A DNA stretch of 64,000 nt from Pseudobacter ginsenosidimutans (GCF_007970185.1 NZ_CP042431.1:1302001-1366000); one strand, 5' to 3'; shown: positions 53,593-62,727, numbered from the stretch's first letter. A program made the numbers and translations. Notes: generated by a model from the sequence alone, not told the origin.

Positions 53593-54201
53593 ATGGCATT
53601 CACATTATCACCTCTTCCATATGCAGCTGATGCACTGGAACCTCATATCGACGCAACTACCATGCAAATTCACCATGGTAAACACCACCAGGCTTATGTT
53701 GACAATCTGAATAAGGCAATTGCCGGAACTCCCAATGAGAACAAATCTCTTGAAGAGCTGGTAGCAGCAGCCGGCTCCATCAGCCCTGCAGTAAGGAATA
53801 ATGGCGGTGGGCACTGGAATCACACTTTCTTCTGGGAATCCCTGGGGCCCAATGCCGGTGGTGCACCTTCTGGTCCTCTGGCCGATGCAATCAATGCTGC
53901 ATTCGGTTCTTTCGATGCCTTCAAAGAGAAATTCAATAACGCAGGTATGACCCGCTTCGGAAGCGGTTGGGCATGGCTGATTGTGAAGGATGGTAAACTG
54001 GAAGTTTCTTCCACTCCCAATCAGGATAATCCCCTGATGGATGTGGCAGAAGTAAAAGGTCAACCCATTCTCGGAGCCGATGTATGGGAGCATGCTTATT
54101 ACCTGAAATACCAGAACAAGCGCGCCGATTACCTGGCTGCTTTCTGGAATGTGGTGAACTGGACCAAGGTAGCTGAACGTTTCGCAGCTACATCCAAATA
54201 A
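53593..54201 (+). CDS. Superoxide dismutase (Fe/Mn type)
   Basis: 202 residues. It turns superoxide into oxygen and hydrogen peroxide. The metal ligands are visible: H27 in [14 protein letters not shown]77 in [11 protein letters not shown], and Asp and His in [19 protein letters not shown]. No signal peptide, so cytoplasmic. The metal (Fe, Mn or either) cannot be settled from these motifs. A clear promoter lies upstream. Confidence 0.95.
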   Translation: MAFTLSPLPYAADALEPHIDATTMQIHHGKHHQAYVDNLNKAIAGTPNENKSLEELVAAAGSISPAVRNNGGGHWNHTFFWESLGPNAGGAPSGPLADAINAAFGSFDAFKEKFNNAGMTRFGSGWAWLIVKDGKLEVSSTPNQDNPLMDVAEVKGQPILGADVWEHAYYLKYQNKRADYLAAFWNVVNWTKVAERFAATSK

Positions 54202-54239
54202 GCGAGCACAACCATCCTTTTTACTAAATTTTGCAATGC

Positions 54240-54851
54240 ATGAAACAAACTATCATCACCGCCTGTACGGTGGCTTTTCTGGCGACTGCCTGTTCTTCCG
54301 GATCCGATGTCAAAAGATTAGTGGTAATGAGCAGTGGCAAGATCCAGGCCGCAGGTAAAGACGCCAAAGAGATCACTTTTGAACCAGGTACACAACACAA
54401 CGAAATGGAATTCCAGTACGTTGGCAAAGACCCGGTTAAATTTACCGTGAAAAGCAAGGATGGTGATAAAACCTACGACCTCACCGAGAATGGCGCTTAC
54501 GTGCTGAACCTGAAAGCAGCGGATACGCTGATCGGCAGCATCGTGAACTATGGTAACTCAGGTATCCCAACTTCTATCACCACTGAACAGTTGCAGCACA
54601 TTGTAGACAGCACGCAGCAGTTGATCATGGGCCTCAATGCCAGTGATGAAGCCAGGACCTATTTCCTGGTGCCTAATTCTATCAAGAAGATCAGCGCTAA
54701 TTACAACGCAAGACTGATCGGGCCATTCAATGGTATCCCCAATTCCGTGGAAGTAGATAAGGATGGTAAAGCTCCGGAAGTCTACAAGTTTGCTACCACC
54801 AAACAAAAACGCGAAGACCTGTACAAACTGGTTGATCGCATGAACAAATAA
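54240..54851 (+). CDS. Lipoprotein of unknown function
   Basis: About 203 residues. Signal peptide with lipobox FLATACSSG. The mature part is rich in short strands and repeated Lys/Asp turns (KSKDGDKTYDLTENGAYVL). I recognise no enzyme motif. It follows the superoxide dismutase by 38 bases and ends with its own terminator, so the two may be cotranscribed. ATG at 54240 is used; a TTG at 54231 is possible. Confidence 0.78.
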   Translation: MKQTIITACTVAFLATACSSGSDVKRLVVMSSGKIQAAGKDAKEITFEPGTQHNEMEFQYVGKDPVKFTVKSKDGDKTYDLTENGAYVLNLKAADTLIGSIVNYGNSGIPTSITTEQLQHIVDSTQQLIMGLNASDEARTYFLVPNSIKKISANYNARLIGPFNGIPNSVEVDKDGKAPEVYKFATTKQKREDLYKLVDRMNK

Positions 54852-54874
54852 GCAGAGTTCATTTTCCGGGAAGA

Positions 54875-54904
54875 AGCATGAAGTGATCCACTTCGTGCTT
54901 TTTT
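54875..54904 (+). terminator. Terminator after the superoxide dismutase/lipoprotein unit
   Basis: An 11-bp stem with one G-U pair (54875-54885 with 54889-54899) and loop atc, leading into a T run (54899-54904). Confidence 0.8.
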
Positions 54905-54907
54905 CGT

Positions 54908-55138
54908 TTAAGGAACAGGGTCATATCCATGACCGCCCCAGGGATGGCAACGGCTGATGCGTTTCACTGCCAGCCAGAAGCCTTTGAACAGGCCGTATTT
55001 CTTGAATGCTTCCACAGCATAATGAGAGCAGGTAGGTGTGTAACGGCATTTAGGTCCCAGTAAAGGAGAGATGCCCCACTGATACAATTTGATCAGTGCG
55101 ATAAAAGGAAGACTAAGTATTTTGAGGATTTGCTTCAT
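54908..55138 (-). CDS. yidD: Membrane protein insertion efficiency factor YidD
   Basis: 76 residues. The family signature is [20 protein letters not shown] followed by [11 protein letters not shown] and a C-terminal [14 protein letters not shown]. YidD helps insertion of membrane proteins with YidC. Its start overlaps the end of rnpA by 26 bases, the usual arrangement. Confidence 0.94.
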   Translation of the reverse strand: MKQILKILSLPFIALIKLYQWGISPLLGPKCRYTPTCSHYAVEAFKKYGLFKGFWLAVKRISRCHPWGGHGYDPVP

Positions 55139-55520
55139 TCACAATGCCGGTAAGTCTTTGCAAAATTACACCGATCTTCTCACTCACAACGTTATAATCC
55201 GGTACATCCTTTCCAACATACACGAAGAAAAGGGCCAGTTTAACATTGCCAGGAACAGTGGCTTCCTGCAACTGCTGCTTTTGCAAACGGTATGCCTCAC
55301 GCATGAGCCGTTTGATGCGGTTGCGGTCTGTTGATTTTCCGAAATGACGGCTGCTGACGCTGAACCCCGCCTGCAGGGAAGTTTCGATATAGGGGATGAA
55401 GGCATAGGATACCCGCAATGGAAAGACAGAAAAATGCTTTCCTTTTTTAAAGAGCTGCTCGATGGCTTTTCGCCGCTTGAGCCGCTCCGTTTTGCCGAGG
55501 GTATTCTTTGGGTCCTTCAT
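55113..55520 (-). CDS. rnpA: Ribonuclease P protein component
   Basis: 135 residues. Basic protein subunit of RNase P, which trims the 5' end of tRNA precursors. It opens [20 protein letters not shown] and carries the RNR motif in [19 protein letters not shown]. It lies between rpmH and yidD, the order common to bacteria. Confidence 0.94.
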   Translation of the reverse strand: MKDPKNTLGKTERLKRRKAIEQLFKKGKHFSVFPLRVSYAFIPYIETSLQAGFSVSSRHFGKSTDRNRIKRLMREAYRLQKQQLQEATVPGNVKLALFFVYVGKDVPDYNVVSEKIGVILQRLTGIVNEANPQNT

Positions 55521-55527
55521 GTTTCAT

Positions 55528-55563
55528 CAAAAATAAAATAGCTCCGGCAAATGCGGAGCTATT
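55528..55563 (-). terminator. Hairpin terminator between rpmH and rnpA
   Basis: A perfect 10-bp stem (55537-55546 with 55554-55563), 7-base loop, then a T-rich minus-strand tail. It could lower rnpA expression relative to rpmH or be an RNA-processing site. Confidence 0.6.
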
Positions 55564-55618
55564 AATATAGTAGGACTACTGTTCAGTACGGGATGAGCCC
55601 TTACTGCCCAGCGATCGT

Positions 55619-55774
55619 TTATTTCAATTTCCTTTCATCAGAAACAGTCAGTTTCTTACGGCCTTTAGCTCTGCGGCTTGCCAGTACCTTACGGCCATTG
55701 GCAGTTTGCATACGCTTGCGGAAACCATGTACGGTTTTACGACGACGGCGGTGAGGTTGGAATGTACGTTTCAT
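55619..55774 (-). CDS. rpmH: 50S ribosomal protein L34
   Basis: 51 residues: highly basic, with [20 protein letters not shown] at the start and [14 protein letters not shown]-like sequence (read here as [14 protein letters not shown]) near the end. These are universal L34 features. ATG at 55774, stop TAA at 55619-55621. First gene of the rpmH-rnpA-yidD set. A promoter lies about 130 bases upstream, so the leader is long. Confidence 0.95.
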   Translation of the reverse strand: MKRTFQPHRRRRKTVHGFRKRMQTANGRKVLASRRAKGRKKLTVSDERKLK

Positions 55775-55897
55775 AATTGTTTGCTTTTACACTTTTTGCA
55801 CTTCGATTTTGCGAAGTTTTGTTGAATGCGGCCTGGGAGAACAGACCTGGTTTCTTTTTTCAGCCCCACGGGTCACCACACCTGTAGGATTGTGAAA
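55775..55897 (-). promoter_or_regulatory. Long structured leader of rpmH
   Basis: About 120 bases between the predicted start of transcription and the rpmH ATG. It includes a 6-bp hairpin (acttcg / cgaagt near 55801-55820) and a GC-rich part (55858-55885) that may form further structure. A regulatory leader for ribosomal protein control is possible; no known RNA family is recognised. Confidence 0.4.
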
Positions 55898-55903
55898 GGA
55901 CGG

Positions 55904-55934
55904 CAAAGGTAGGGTAAATCAAATCTTTTTCCAA
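55904..55934 (-). promoter_or_regulatory. Promoter of the rpmH-rnpA-yidD operon
   Basis: On the minus strand: TTG (55934-55932), 20-base spacer, TACCTTTG (55911-55904). Both elements match the Bacteroidota housekeeping consensus. Confidence 0.6.
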
Positions 55935-55970
55935 CCAGTGGATCGTAAATTTCCGGAAGAATCTTTATAA

Positions 55971-56855
55971 TTAGTATGTTACTGAAAATGAGCCTTCTGT
56001 AATGGCAACATTAGGGTTTACAGGTGGATCGACCTGATCTTCCGCAGTAAACTGGAATGTACCCTTGATGGTCCGGTTCTGATGCTCTGTGATTACTAAA
56101 GACCCGCCTGCACCTGCGCCATAGACCTTGGTGCCATCCAGGAAGTTAGCCTGGTAAAAGCTGGTATTGTCCAGGGCGTAAGTACCCGGCGCGATGGTTT
56201 CAGGAACGGTGATCGTCATGATCTTTGTACCACTGGTTTCAGTGCCCACAATACCAATCAGGCCTCCATTGAGGGCGCCTCCTGCCTGTGGTGCAATCCA
56301 TTCCGTTCCGCCGATCTTGCACTTAAAAGCATTTCCCGTTCCTGTTGGAGGAGGATCAGCAGTATAAGGCAGGTTCTCGAAAACGCCTTCAGTGATCATG
56401 AGCGTTTTATCGTCGTTTGATCTGTAGAGCTTGAATGTAAAATTGCCGGAGATCCTTTTAGTGGCTTCATCGATCTTTGTGATGATCACAGTGCCGCCCG
56501 CAATGCTTGAGTTAGCGCCCTGATCAGTAGTGTAGCCAACCGGTGAAGCTTCATTATTGTCGATCAGCATGGCAATATGATCACTGGCCTGATCTAACTG
56601 GTAAGTACCAGCGCTGGTGGTCTTGATCTGGATCATCAGGTCCAGATTGTCCTGGCTTGCGCCCATGATGGAAACATAATCATTCATGATGGTAGCGGTA
56701 GCTGTTTTGTTGGCGGTCCATTGCTTACCATCAATTTTCATTCGCAGGATACCTGCACCACCATCTCCGGTAGAATCCAAACTTTTTTCTTTCAGACAAG
56801 ATACCAGGCCGAACATCATCAGCACTGGCAAACACATACGAAGTAACCTGCTCAT
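55971..56855 (-). CDS. Lipoprotein with two repeated beta-sheet domains
   Basis: 294 residues. Lipobox LVSCLKE. Two similar domains (about 35-160 and 175-294) each open with a KIDGKQW/KIGGTEW strand, then a middle strand with GTYQLD/GTYALD, a GGTVIITKID/GGSLVITEH strand, and a closing ISGNFTFKL/IKGTFQFTA and ITEGVF/ITEGSF pair. The pattern resembles DUF6252-type Bacteroidota lipoproteins. The function is unknown. It has no close operon partner. Confidence 0.78.
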   Translation of the reverse strand: MSRLLRMCLPVLMMFGLVSCLKEKSLDSTGDGGAGILRMKIDGKQWTANKTATATIMNDYVSIMGASQDNLDLMIQIKTTSAGTYQLDQASDHIAMLIDNNEASPVGYTTDQGANSSIAGGTVIITKIDEATKRISGNFTFKLYRSNDDKTLMITEGVFENLPYTADPPPTGTGNAFKCKIGGTEWIAPQAGGALNGGLIGIVGTETSGTKIMTITVPETIAPGTYALDNTSFYQANFLDGTKVYGAGAGGSLVITEHQNRTIKGTFQFTAEDQVDPPVNPNVAITEGSFSVTY

Positions 56856-56929
56856 ATGATTAAATTGATCAATGATTGAATACTTGTGGGTACGGGCTCG
56901 ATACGAAATTAGCCTTCTTTACTGAACAA

Positions 56930-57748
56930 TTAAAGTGCCACATGCTGCGATTGAAGCCTTTCTCCAAAGAATATACTGGCCTGGCTATTGAAATCGTTGG
57001 GGTCGTCGGTGGTGAAAAATTGCCTGCTGCCGCCTTTGCTGCAACGGCTTTCCATTTCAGGATGCCTTTGCAGATAATCTGCCAGGCTTTCCGCCACAAT
57101 AGGGCCCTGGCTCATCACCTGGATGCCGGAAGGAAGAAACTGCCTGATCTTGTTCATCAACAAGGGATAATGGGTACAGGCGAGGAGTAGCAGGTCAATG
57201 TCCGGTTGCTTTTCCAGGATCCTGTTCAGATGTTGCTGAATGAAATAATCAGCGCCGGGTTGCTGGTGTTCATTGTTCTCCACAAGTGGCACCCACATGG
57301 GACAGGCTTCCTGATGCACTTCCACTTCCGGAAAGAACTTATCTATTTCGATACGATACGATTCCGAGTTCACGGTACCTCTTGTTGCGAGGATCCCTAT
57401 TTTCTTGTTTTGCGTAAAAGTTCCTACGATCTCGGAAGTAGGCCGGATCACACCAAGTACGCGGTTAGAGGGTGCAATCCTGGGAAGATCGTTTTGCTGG
57501 ATGGTGCGAAGTGCCTTGGCAGATGCAGTATTGCAGGCCAGTATCACCAACGGGCAGCCCTGATCGAAGAACCATTTCACGCACTGCAGCGTATAATGGT
57601 ATACGGTATCGAAGCTGCGATTACCATAGGGAGCGCGTGCATTATCGCCGAGATAGATATAATCGTATTGAGGTAGCTTGTGCAGGATCTCTTTCATTAC
57701 AGTGAGTCCTCCATATCCTGAATCGAAGATTCCGATGGGTGCATGCAT
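56930..57748 (-). CDS. murI: Glutamate racemase
   Basis: 272 residues. It makes D-glutamate for peptidoglycan. The paired catalytic cysteines are C72 in LVILACNTASAKAL and the Cys of LLLACTHYPLL near 190. GIFDSGYGGLTVMKEI and YLGDNARAPYGNRS are substrate-binding blocks. ATG at 57748 gives the family N-terminus; the ATG at 57796 lies in the terminator of the upstream ompH gene. Confidence 0.94.
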   Translation of the reverse strand: MHAPIGIFDSGYGGLTVMKEILHKLPQYDYIYLGDNARAPYGNRSFDTVYHYTLQCVKWFFDQGCPLVILACNTASAKALRTIQQNDLPRIAPSNRVLGVIRPTSEIVGTFTQNKKIGILATRGTVNSESYRIEIDKFFPEVEVHQEACPMWVPLVENNEHQQPGADYFIQQHLNRILEKQPDIDLLLLACTHYPLLMNKIRQFLPSGIQVMSQGPIVAESLADYLQRHPEMESRCSKGGSRQFFTTDDPNDFNSQASIFFGERLQSQHVAL

Positions 57749-57762
57749 GCTCAAAAATACAA

Positions 57763-57787
57763 CAAAAAAGCCCCACCGATGGTGAGG
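57763..57787 (-). terminator. Terminator after the first ompH gene
   Basis: An 8-position stem with one mismatch (57769-57776 with 57780-57787), followed on the minus strand by T bases (A run from 57763). Lies between ompH and murI. Confidence 0.6.
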
Positions 57788-57813
57788 CTTCTTCAATATG
57801 GTATAGTATTAAC

Positions 57814-58374
57814 TTATGGTTTTTTAGCAGGAGCCGCAGCGGGAGCATTACCGGCACCAGCAGCAGGCAGCTTGATATTCAGTTTCTTTGCTACCAGTGG
57901 CAGAATATCCTCTGCAGGAGGCGCAACCAACAGTGCTTCTTTTTCGAAAACGTAAGTATATCCGCTTTCTTTGGCAACAGCCTGAATAGCGTCGAATGCT
58001 TTTTTATTGATAGGCATGATCAGTTCATCGCGTTTTTGCTGAAGCAGATTCTGGATGCGCTCTTCTTCACCACCGAGCTCAGTGCTGAGTCTGTTCAGTT
58101 CAGTTCTTTTTACAGTTTTCACTGCATCAGACATGGTAGTTGAGTCCTTGATGAACTTTTCATATGCTGCGTAGAAAGCAGTTTGTTTTTCCTGTGCGCT
58201 TGCCAGTAGTGCATTGCGATAATCTGTGAGAGAAGAATCAGCTTTCCGGGTTTCAGGCATGATACCGATCACTTCCTGTGAACTGATATAACCGATCTTA
58301 GTTTGTGCCTGAGCGTGTGCAGCAACCATCATAAGCCCTGAAGCGAACAACACTACTGTAAAAAACTTTTTCAT
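57814..58374 (-). CDS. OmpH/Skp family periplasmic chaperone, copy 1
   Basis: About 186 residues. A signal peptide ends AHAQAQ. TKIGYISSQEVIGIMPETRKADSSL is the OmpH N-terminal strand-helix; a long charged coiled coil (about 45-125) forms the tentacle, then AIQAVAKESGYTYVFEKE completes the core. The tail is rich in Ala and Pro (PAAGAGNAPAAAPAKKP), unlike copy 2. Skp holds unfolded outer-membrane proteins for the Bam complex, encoded nearby. Confidence 0.9.
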   Translation of the reverse strand: MKKFFTVVLFASGLMMVAAHAQAQTKIGYISSQEVIGIMPETRKADSSLTDYRNALLASAQEKQTAFYAAYEKFIKDSTTMSDAVKTVKRTELNRLSTELGGEEERIQNLLQQKRDELIMPINKKAFDAIQAVAKESGYTYVFEKEALLVAPPAEDILPLVAKKLNIKLPAAGAGNAPAAAPAKKP

Positions 58375-58489
58375 GTGTTTCATTTTAGTTGTTTAGGACA
58401 CCCTTAGCCCGGGAATTGGGGTGGGCATTATTTACGTTTAAGTTGAAATTTTATAACAATAAGTTGTTCCCCTGATGTTGCTTTCACGA

Positions 58490-59002
58490 TTATTTAACAC
58501 CGAGTTCTTTCAAAATATCTTCACTGCGATCCAGCTTGGGGTCGGCAAAGATAACAGTAATTCCTTCACTTTTATCCAAAATAAAATCGTATCCGCGGCT
58601 CACTGCTATTTTTTGGATAGCGTTGAAAACCTTGTCCTGTATGGGTTTCACCAGTTCCTGTCTCTTCTTGAACAGATCGCCTTCAAAACCAAAGCGTTTC
58701 CGTTGAAGGTCTCTCAGTTCTTTCTCGCGGATGAATAATTCGTCTTCCCTTTTTTTCTTCAGTTCATCGCTGAGCATTACCTGTTCAGCATCAAAATCTT
58801 TATACATCTTATCGAGAACAGCCTGTTTATCGTCAATTTCTTTTTGCCAGGCCATGCTGAACTGGTCAAGTTTTTTCTGCGCTTCCTTGTACTCAGGCAT
58901 CTTGTCGAGAATATACCTGGTATCAACAATAGCATATCGTTGAGCATTTGCCAGCTGGGCCACCAACATTATTCCCAGGAGGATAAAGAGTATTTTTTTC
59001 AT
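58490..59002 (-). CDS. OmpH/Skp family periplasmic chaperone, copy 2
   Basis: 170 residues. Signal peptide ends LANAQ. RYAIVDTRYILDKMPEYKEAQKKL is the OmpH start, followed by a long coiled coil (about 50-115) and AIQKIAVSRGYDFILDKSEG. Lies 87 bases after bamA and 115 bases before copy 1, consistent with one bamA-ompH-ompH transcript. Divergence from copy 1 suggests an old duplication. Confidence 0.92.
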   Translation of the reverse strand: MKKILFILLGIMLVAQLANAQRYAIVDTRYILDKMPEYKEAQKKLDQFSMAWQKEIDDKQAVLDKMYKDFDAEQVMLSDELKKKREDELFIREKELRDLQRKRFGFEGDLFKKRQELVKPIQDKVFNAIQKIAVSRGYDFILDKSEGITVIFADPKLDRSEDILKELGVK

Positions 59003-59089
59003 ATCACTTCTTTTTAAGTTTATGAGAAAGGATATAAATATCCAGATAATCTCTGAAATTCCGGGGTTTACAGGCCGTTAAAAAAATGA

Positions 59090-61813
59090 TTATTCCGGTT
59101 CAAATCCAAGCATGAAGGTAAAGCGGGCTGCATCGCGCAGTTTTCCTTCAGGTTTGAGACGGTCGAAACCAACACCGTAATCAAATCCAAGCAAACCGAA
59201 CATCGGCAGGAAGAAACGCATACCCACACCGGCACTTCTTCTCAGGCGGAAAGGATTATAGTCTTTATAATCATACCATCCGTTGGCAGCTTCAAACCAT
59301 AACATACCGTAGATGGTGCTGCTTGGATTGGTGGTGAACGGATAGCGGAGTTCCAATGTATACTTATTGAACATGGTGAAGAACTGTGTTGCCGATTGCT
59401 GATCGGGGTTCACCTTCGGATCGGAGTTCTCATACACCGGGTATCCGCGGTGGGCAATGATATCGTAACCCAAGATGAAGTTACCATTGGCCAGGCCGGC
59501 GTCACCTACCTGGAAGCGCTCAAACGGAGAGTACTCCAGCTTGCTGTTGTAGCGGCCCATGAAACCATATTTGGCAGCAGCACGCAGTACGAACTGTCTT
59601 GTTCTGTCTGCTCCCATTGCTTTACCGATCGGGATAAACCATTCGGCATTGAATCGCCATTTGTGGAATTCAGGCAATTTATAGTTGTCTTCGTTGGTGA
59701 TATTCTTATTGAACAAAGAGTATGGTGGCGTTACCTGCACACTGGCCAGGAAGTTGGAACCGCTCACAGGGAACATTGGGTTGGGGCCCGCAGAGTTACG
59801 CGCCAGCGCCAGTTTGAAGCTGAGGTTGTTGGAAGTTCCGTCCGAGAAGGACGAAATGAAATAAGGATAGTTGATCAGCTTGTACTGAGTGAAACTAACT
59901 GAATAGATCAGTGTAAAGAAGTCATCAGGCCACTTCAATTGTTTACCCAACGATACAGACGCACTGAAACTTTTCAGTTTGTTGGTATCACTGTACACAT
60001 AACGGTTACCGTCATATCCACCGGTACGGAACAGGGTTTTTGACAGACTCACGGTGAGTGAGTTCCTTTTCTTTCCACCCAGCCATGGCTCGGTGAAAGA
60101 AGCATTGTAGCTCTGGAATGCGCGTCCGTTGGACTGGATACGCAGACTGAGTTTTTGACCATCACCGGTTGGTAACGGATCCCATGCTTTCTTATTAAAG
60201 ATATTACGAATAGAAAAGTTATTGAAGGATACACCCACTGTACCGGTTAAACCGATACCACCACCCCAGCCGGCGCTAAGCTCCAACTGGTCGGAGGATT
60301 TTTCTTCCAGCGTATAATGGATGTCTACGGTACCATCATCCTGATTGGGTACAGGGTTGATACCGATCTTCTCCTGGTTGAAATAACCAAGCTGAGAGAT
60401 CTCACGCTGAGAGCGGATAAGATCAGTACGGCTGAATTTATCGCCGGGCAGTGTGCGGAGCTCACGACGAATCACATGCTCCTTCGTTTTATCATTACCG
60501 GCAATGGTAATGTTCTTGATGGTTGCCTGCGGACCTTCGCGCATACGGATCTCGAAGTCGATGGTATCATTGTATACCGCCGTTTCAACAGGGTCAACCT
60601 GGAAGAAGAGGTATCCATCATCCATATAATAGCTACCGATATCGCCACCTTCCTGGGTCAATTGTTTACCGAGTTTCCTGTTGAGGGTTTCCAGGTTATA
60701 GATATCACCTTTCTTGATGCCCAGCAACATCGAGAGCACTGAATCGGAGTATTTTGTATTTCCTTTCCAGGTGATATTACCGAAATAGTATTTGCTGCCT
60801 TCGTCAACTTTCAGGTCAACTTTCAGGTTGCCTTTATTGTTGAAATATTGTGTATCTGCAACGATAGAAGCATCGCGGAAACCGAGAGAGTTATAATATT
60901 CCAGCACGCGGTCTTTGTCTTCGAGATATTTCTTCTCGTTGAATTTGGCGGAGCTGAATAGTTTGAAGCGGAAATAAGGATCGAGGAATTCTTTTGTTTT
61001 GGTGAGCGAGAGGAAACCTGCATTGTTCAGGTATTCATTGAATGATGCTTGTTTGTTCTCACCATAAGGGCTGTTTTCCTTTGTGGGGAAGAGCGTGATC
61101 TTGGTCATCTCTTTGGTGCCCTTCATTTGTTTCTTCAGTTTCATCTCTCCCACTTCTTCGTTGCCGTAGAAGTTTACACCATCGATACGCACTTTGTTTC
61201 CTTTGGTAACCGTCAGGGTAAGGATCACAGAGTTGGGCAGTGCGGGATCGGGAGCGGATTCAATTTCAACTGAGGCTCCCCTGTTTCCTTTTTCAGTATA
61301 ATATTTTTGGATCGCGTCTACAGCATTTCGTTTAACGTTTTCCGTTACAACCTTACCTACAACCAGGTCTGTTTTGGGTTTCAGTTCATCTTCATCTGAT
61401 TTGCGCACACCTTTGATAAAGAACTTGGAGAGGGTGGGCATTTCAGTAACATGGATCTCTATGAAGAGGTTGGAGCCTTCGAGTTTGGTAAAGTAGATCT
61501 GAACGTTGGAGAAGAGGCGTTGTTTCCAGAGATTGTTGATGGCTTTGGAGAAATTGTCGCCACCTGGTATCAGTACTTTGTCTCCAATATTGAACCCGGC
61601 GATGGAGATGAGCAGTTGTTCGTCGTATCTTTTGGTGCCTGTAACGGTCACTCCTGCGATGATATATTCTTTTGGGTTTCTTGCGGTGAGTATTGCTTCC
61701 AGCTCAGGATCCACGGAAGTTGGGATGGTATCCCTTTCCTGCCCATAAGCCGAACCTGCCAATAACAGAACGAAAGCCAATAAAAATACAGGGGAAGTAA
61801 ACGTACGCTGCAT
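59090..61813 (-). CDS. bamA: Outer membrane protein assembly factor BamA
   Basis: About 907 residues. A signal peptide (PVFLLAFVLLLAGSAYGQ) precedes POTRA domains (about 55-450; IAGVTVTGTKRYDEQLL and VRIDGVNFYGNEEV are repeat starts) and a 16-strand Omp85 barrel. The barrel has the conserved loop motif VRGY-like region replaced by YDIIAHRGYP, and ends with FTFMLGFEPE rather than a terminal aromatic. It inserts beta-barrel proteins. ATG at 61813 is used; 61837 is possible. Confidence 0.92.
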   Translation of the reverse strand: MQRTFTSPVFLLAFVLLLAGSAYGQERDTIPTSVDPELEAILTARNPKEYIIAGVTVTGTKRYDEQLLISIAGFNIGDKVLIPGGDNFSKAINNLWKQRLFSNVQIYFTKLEGSNLFIEIHVTEMPTLSKFFIKGVRKSDEDELKPKTDLVVGKVVTENVKRNAVDAIQKYYTEKGNRGASVEIESAPDPALPNSVILTLTVTKGNKVRIDGVNFYGNEEVGEMKLKKQMKGTKEMTKITLFPTKENSPYGENKQASFNEYLNNAGFLSLTKTKEFLDPYFRFKLFSSAKFNEKKYLEDKDRVLEYYNSLGFRDASIVADTQYFNNKGNLKVDLKVDEGSKYYFGNITWKGNTKYSDSVLSMLLGIKKGDIYNLETLNRKLGKQLTQEGGDIGSYYMDDGYLFFQVDPVETAVYNDTIDFEIRMREGPQATIKNITIAGNDKTKEHVIRRELRTLPGDKFSRTDLIRSQREISQLGYFNQEKIGINPVPNQDDGTVDIHYTLEEKSSDQLELSAGWGGGIGLTGTVGVSFNNFSIRNIFNKKAWDPLPTGDGQKLSLRIQSNGRAFQSYNASFTEPWLGGKKRNSLTVSLSKTLFRTGGYDGNRYVYSDTNKLKSFSASVSLGKQLKWPDDFFTLIYSVSFTQYKLINYPYFISSFSDGTSNNLSFKLALARNSAGPNPMFPVSGSNFLASVQVTPPYSLFNKNITNEDNYKLPEFHKWRFNAEWFIPIGKAMGADRTRQFVLRAAAKYGFMGRYNSKLEYSPFERFQVGDAGLANGNFILGYDIIAHRGYPVYENSDPKVNPDQQSATQFFTMFNKYTLELRYPFTTNPSSTIYGMLWFEAANGWYDYKDYNPFRLRRSAGVGMRFFLPMFGLLGFDYGVGFDRLKPEGKLRDAARFTFMLGFEPE

Positions 61814-61934
61814 TCCGGGTTGTTTAAGCTGGAGCAAATTAAAGGGATTTATTAATTGTGTTTTAAAACTGTTTGTTAAAACGCGCTGCTGATGATTGAT
61901 TTTTTCCGGGGAAATGGTGAATCATGAGAAGGGC

Positions 61935-62699
61935 TTATTGATTGACGACAGTTTCCTGCTGCAACTGGTCCCCTGTTTTACCAAATCTTCTTTCTCTTTT
62001 CTGGAAGTCGATAATGGCCTCGTACAGATTTTCCTTGCGGAAGTCGGGCCAGCGTACATTGGTAAAATAAAGTTCTGCATAAGCCAGTTGGTAAAGCAGG
62101 AAATTGCTGATGCGATATTCTCCACTGGTTCTGATCATCAATTCGGGATCAGGGAAATTGCCAGTGGACAGGTAGCCAGACAGCGTATCCTGTGTAATGG
62201 AGGCGGGATCTATTTTTCCAGCCTTTACATCTTCTGCAATATGTTTCACCGCCTGTACCAGTTCCCATCGGCTGCTGTAGCTGAGCGCCATGATAAGATT
62301 AAGGCCGGTATTGCGGCTGGTGATCTCGAGTGATTCGCGAAGCGCCTGCCTGGCATACTCAGGCAGCATGTTCATATCACCGATCACATGCAGTTTGATA
62401 TTGTTCCTGTTGAGTGTTTCGGTTTCTTTCCGGATGGTTTCCACCAGCAGCTCCATCAGGCCGGTCACTTCCTGTTGCGGCCTGTCCCAGTTCTCGGTGG
62501 AAAAAGCATACAATGTAAGGTAACCTACACCAAGCTCGGCGCAGCCCTCTACTATATTACGTACACTTTCCACTCCGTGAAAGTGACCATAGAGGCGGTC
62601 CTGACCTTTTTCTTTAGCCCAACGGCCATTACCGTCCATGATAATGGCGATATGACTGGGCAGTCGCTGCAGGTCAATATGGTCCTTTCGGCTCCTCAT
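61935..62699 (-). CDS. uppS: Isoprenyl transferase (undecaprenyl diphosphate synthase)
   Basis: 254 residues. It makes the C55 lipid carrier used in wall synthesis. The signature HIAIIMDGNGRWAKEKG holds catalytic D22. GVGYLTLYAFSTENWDRP and the C-terminal LMIRTSGEYRISNFLLYQLAYAELYF with the RTSGE motif are standard. It sits between the DUF6089 gene and bamA, an order common in Bacteroidota. Confidence 0.95.
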   Translation of the reverse strand: MRSRKDHIDLQRLPSHIAIIMDGNGRWAKEKGQDRLYGHFHGVESVRNIVEGCAELGVGYLTLYAFSTENWDRPQQEVTGLMELLVETIRKETETLNRNNIKLHVIGDMNMLPEYARQALRESLEITSRNTGLNLIMALSYSSRWELVQAVKHIAEDVKAGKIDPASITQDTLSGYLSTGNFPDPELMIRTSGEYRISNFLLYQLAYAELYFTNVRWPDFRKENLYEAIIDFQKRERRFGKTGDQLQQETVVNQ

Positions 62700-62719
62700 A
62701 CCTTAATTTTTGAAGGGAC

Positions 62720-62727
62720 CAAAGGTA
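62720..62727 (-). promoter_or_regulatory. -7 box upstream of uppS
   Basis: Minus-strand TACCTTTG, exact TAnnTTTG match, 20 bases before the uppS ATG. No TTG at the expected -33 distance. Confidence 0.35.
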
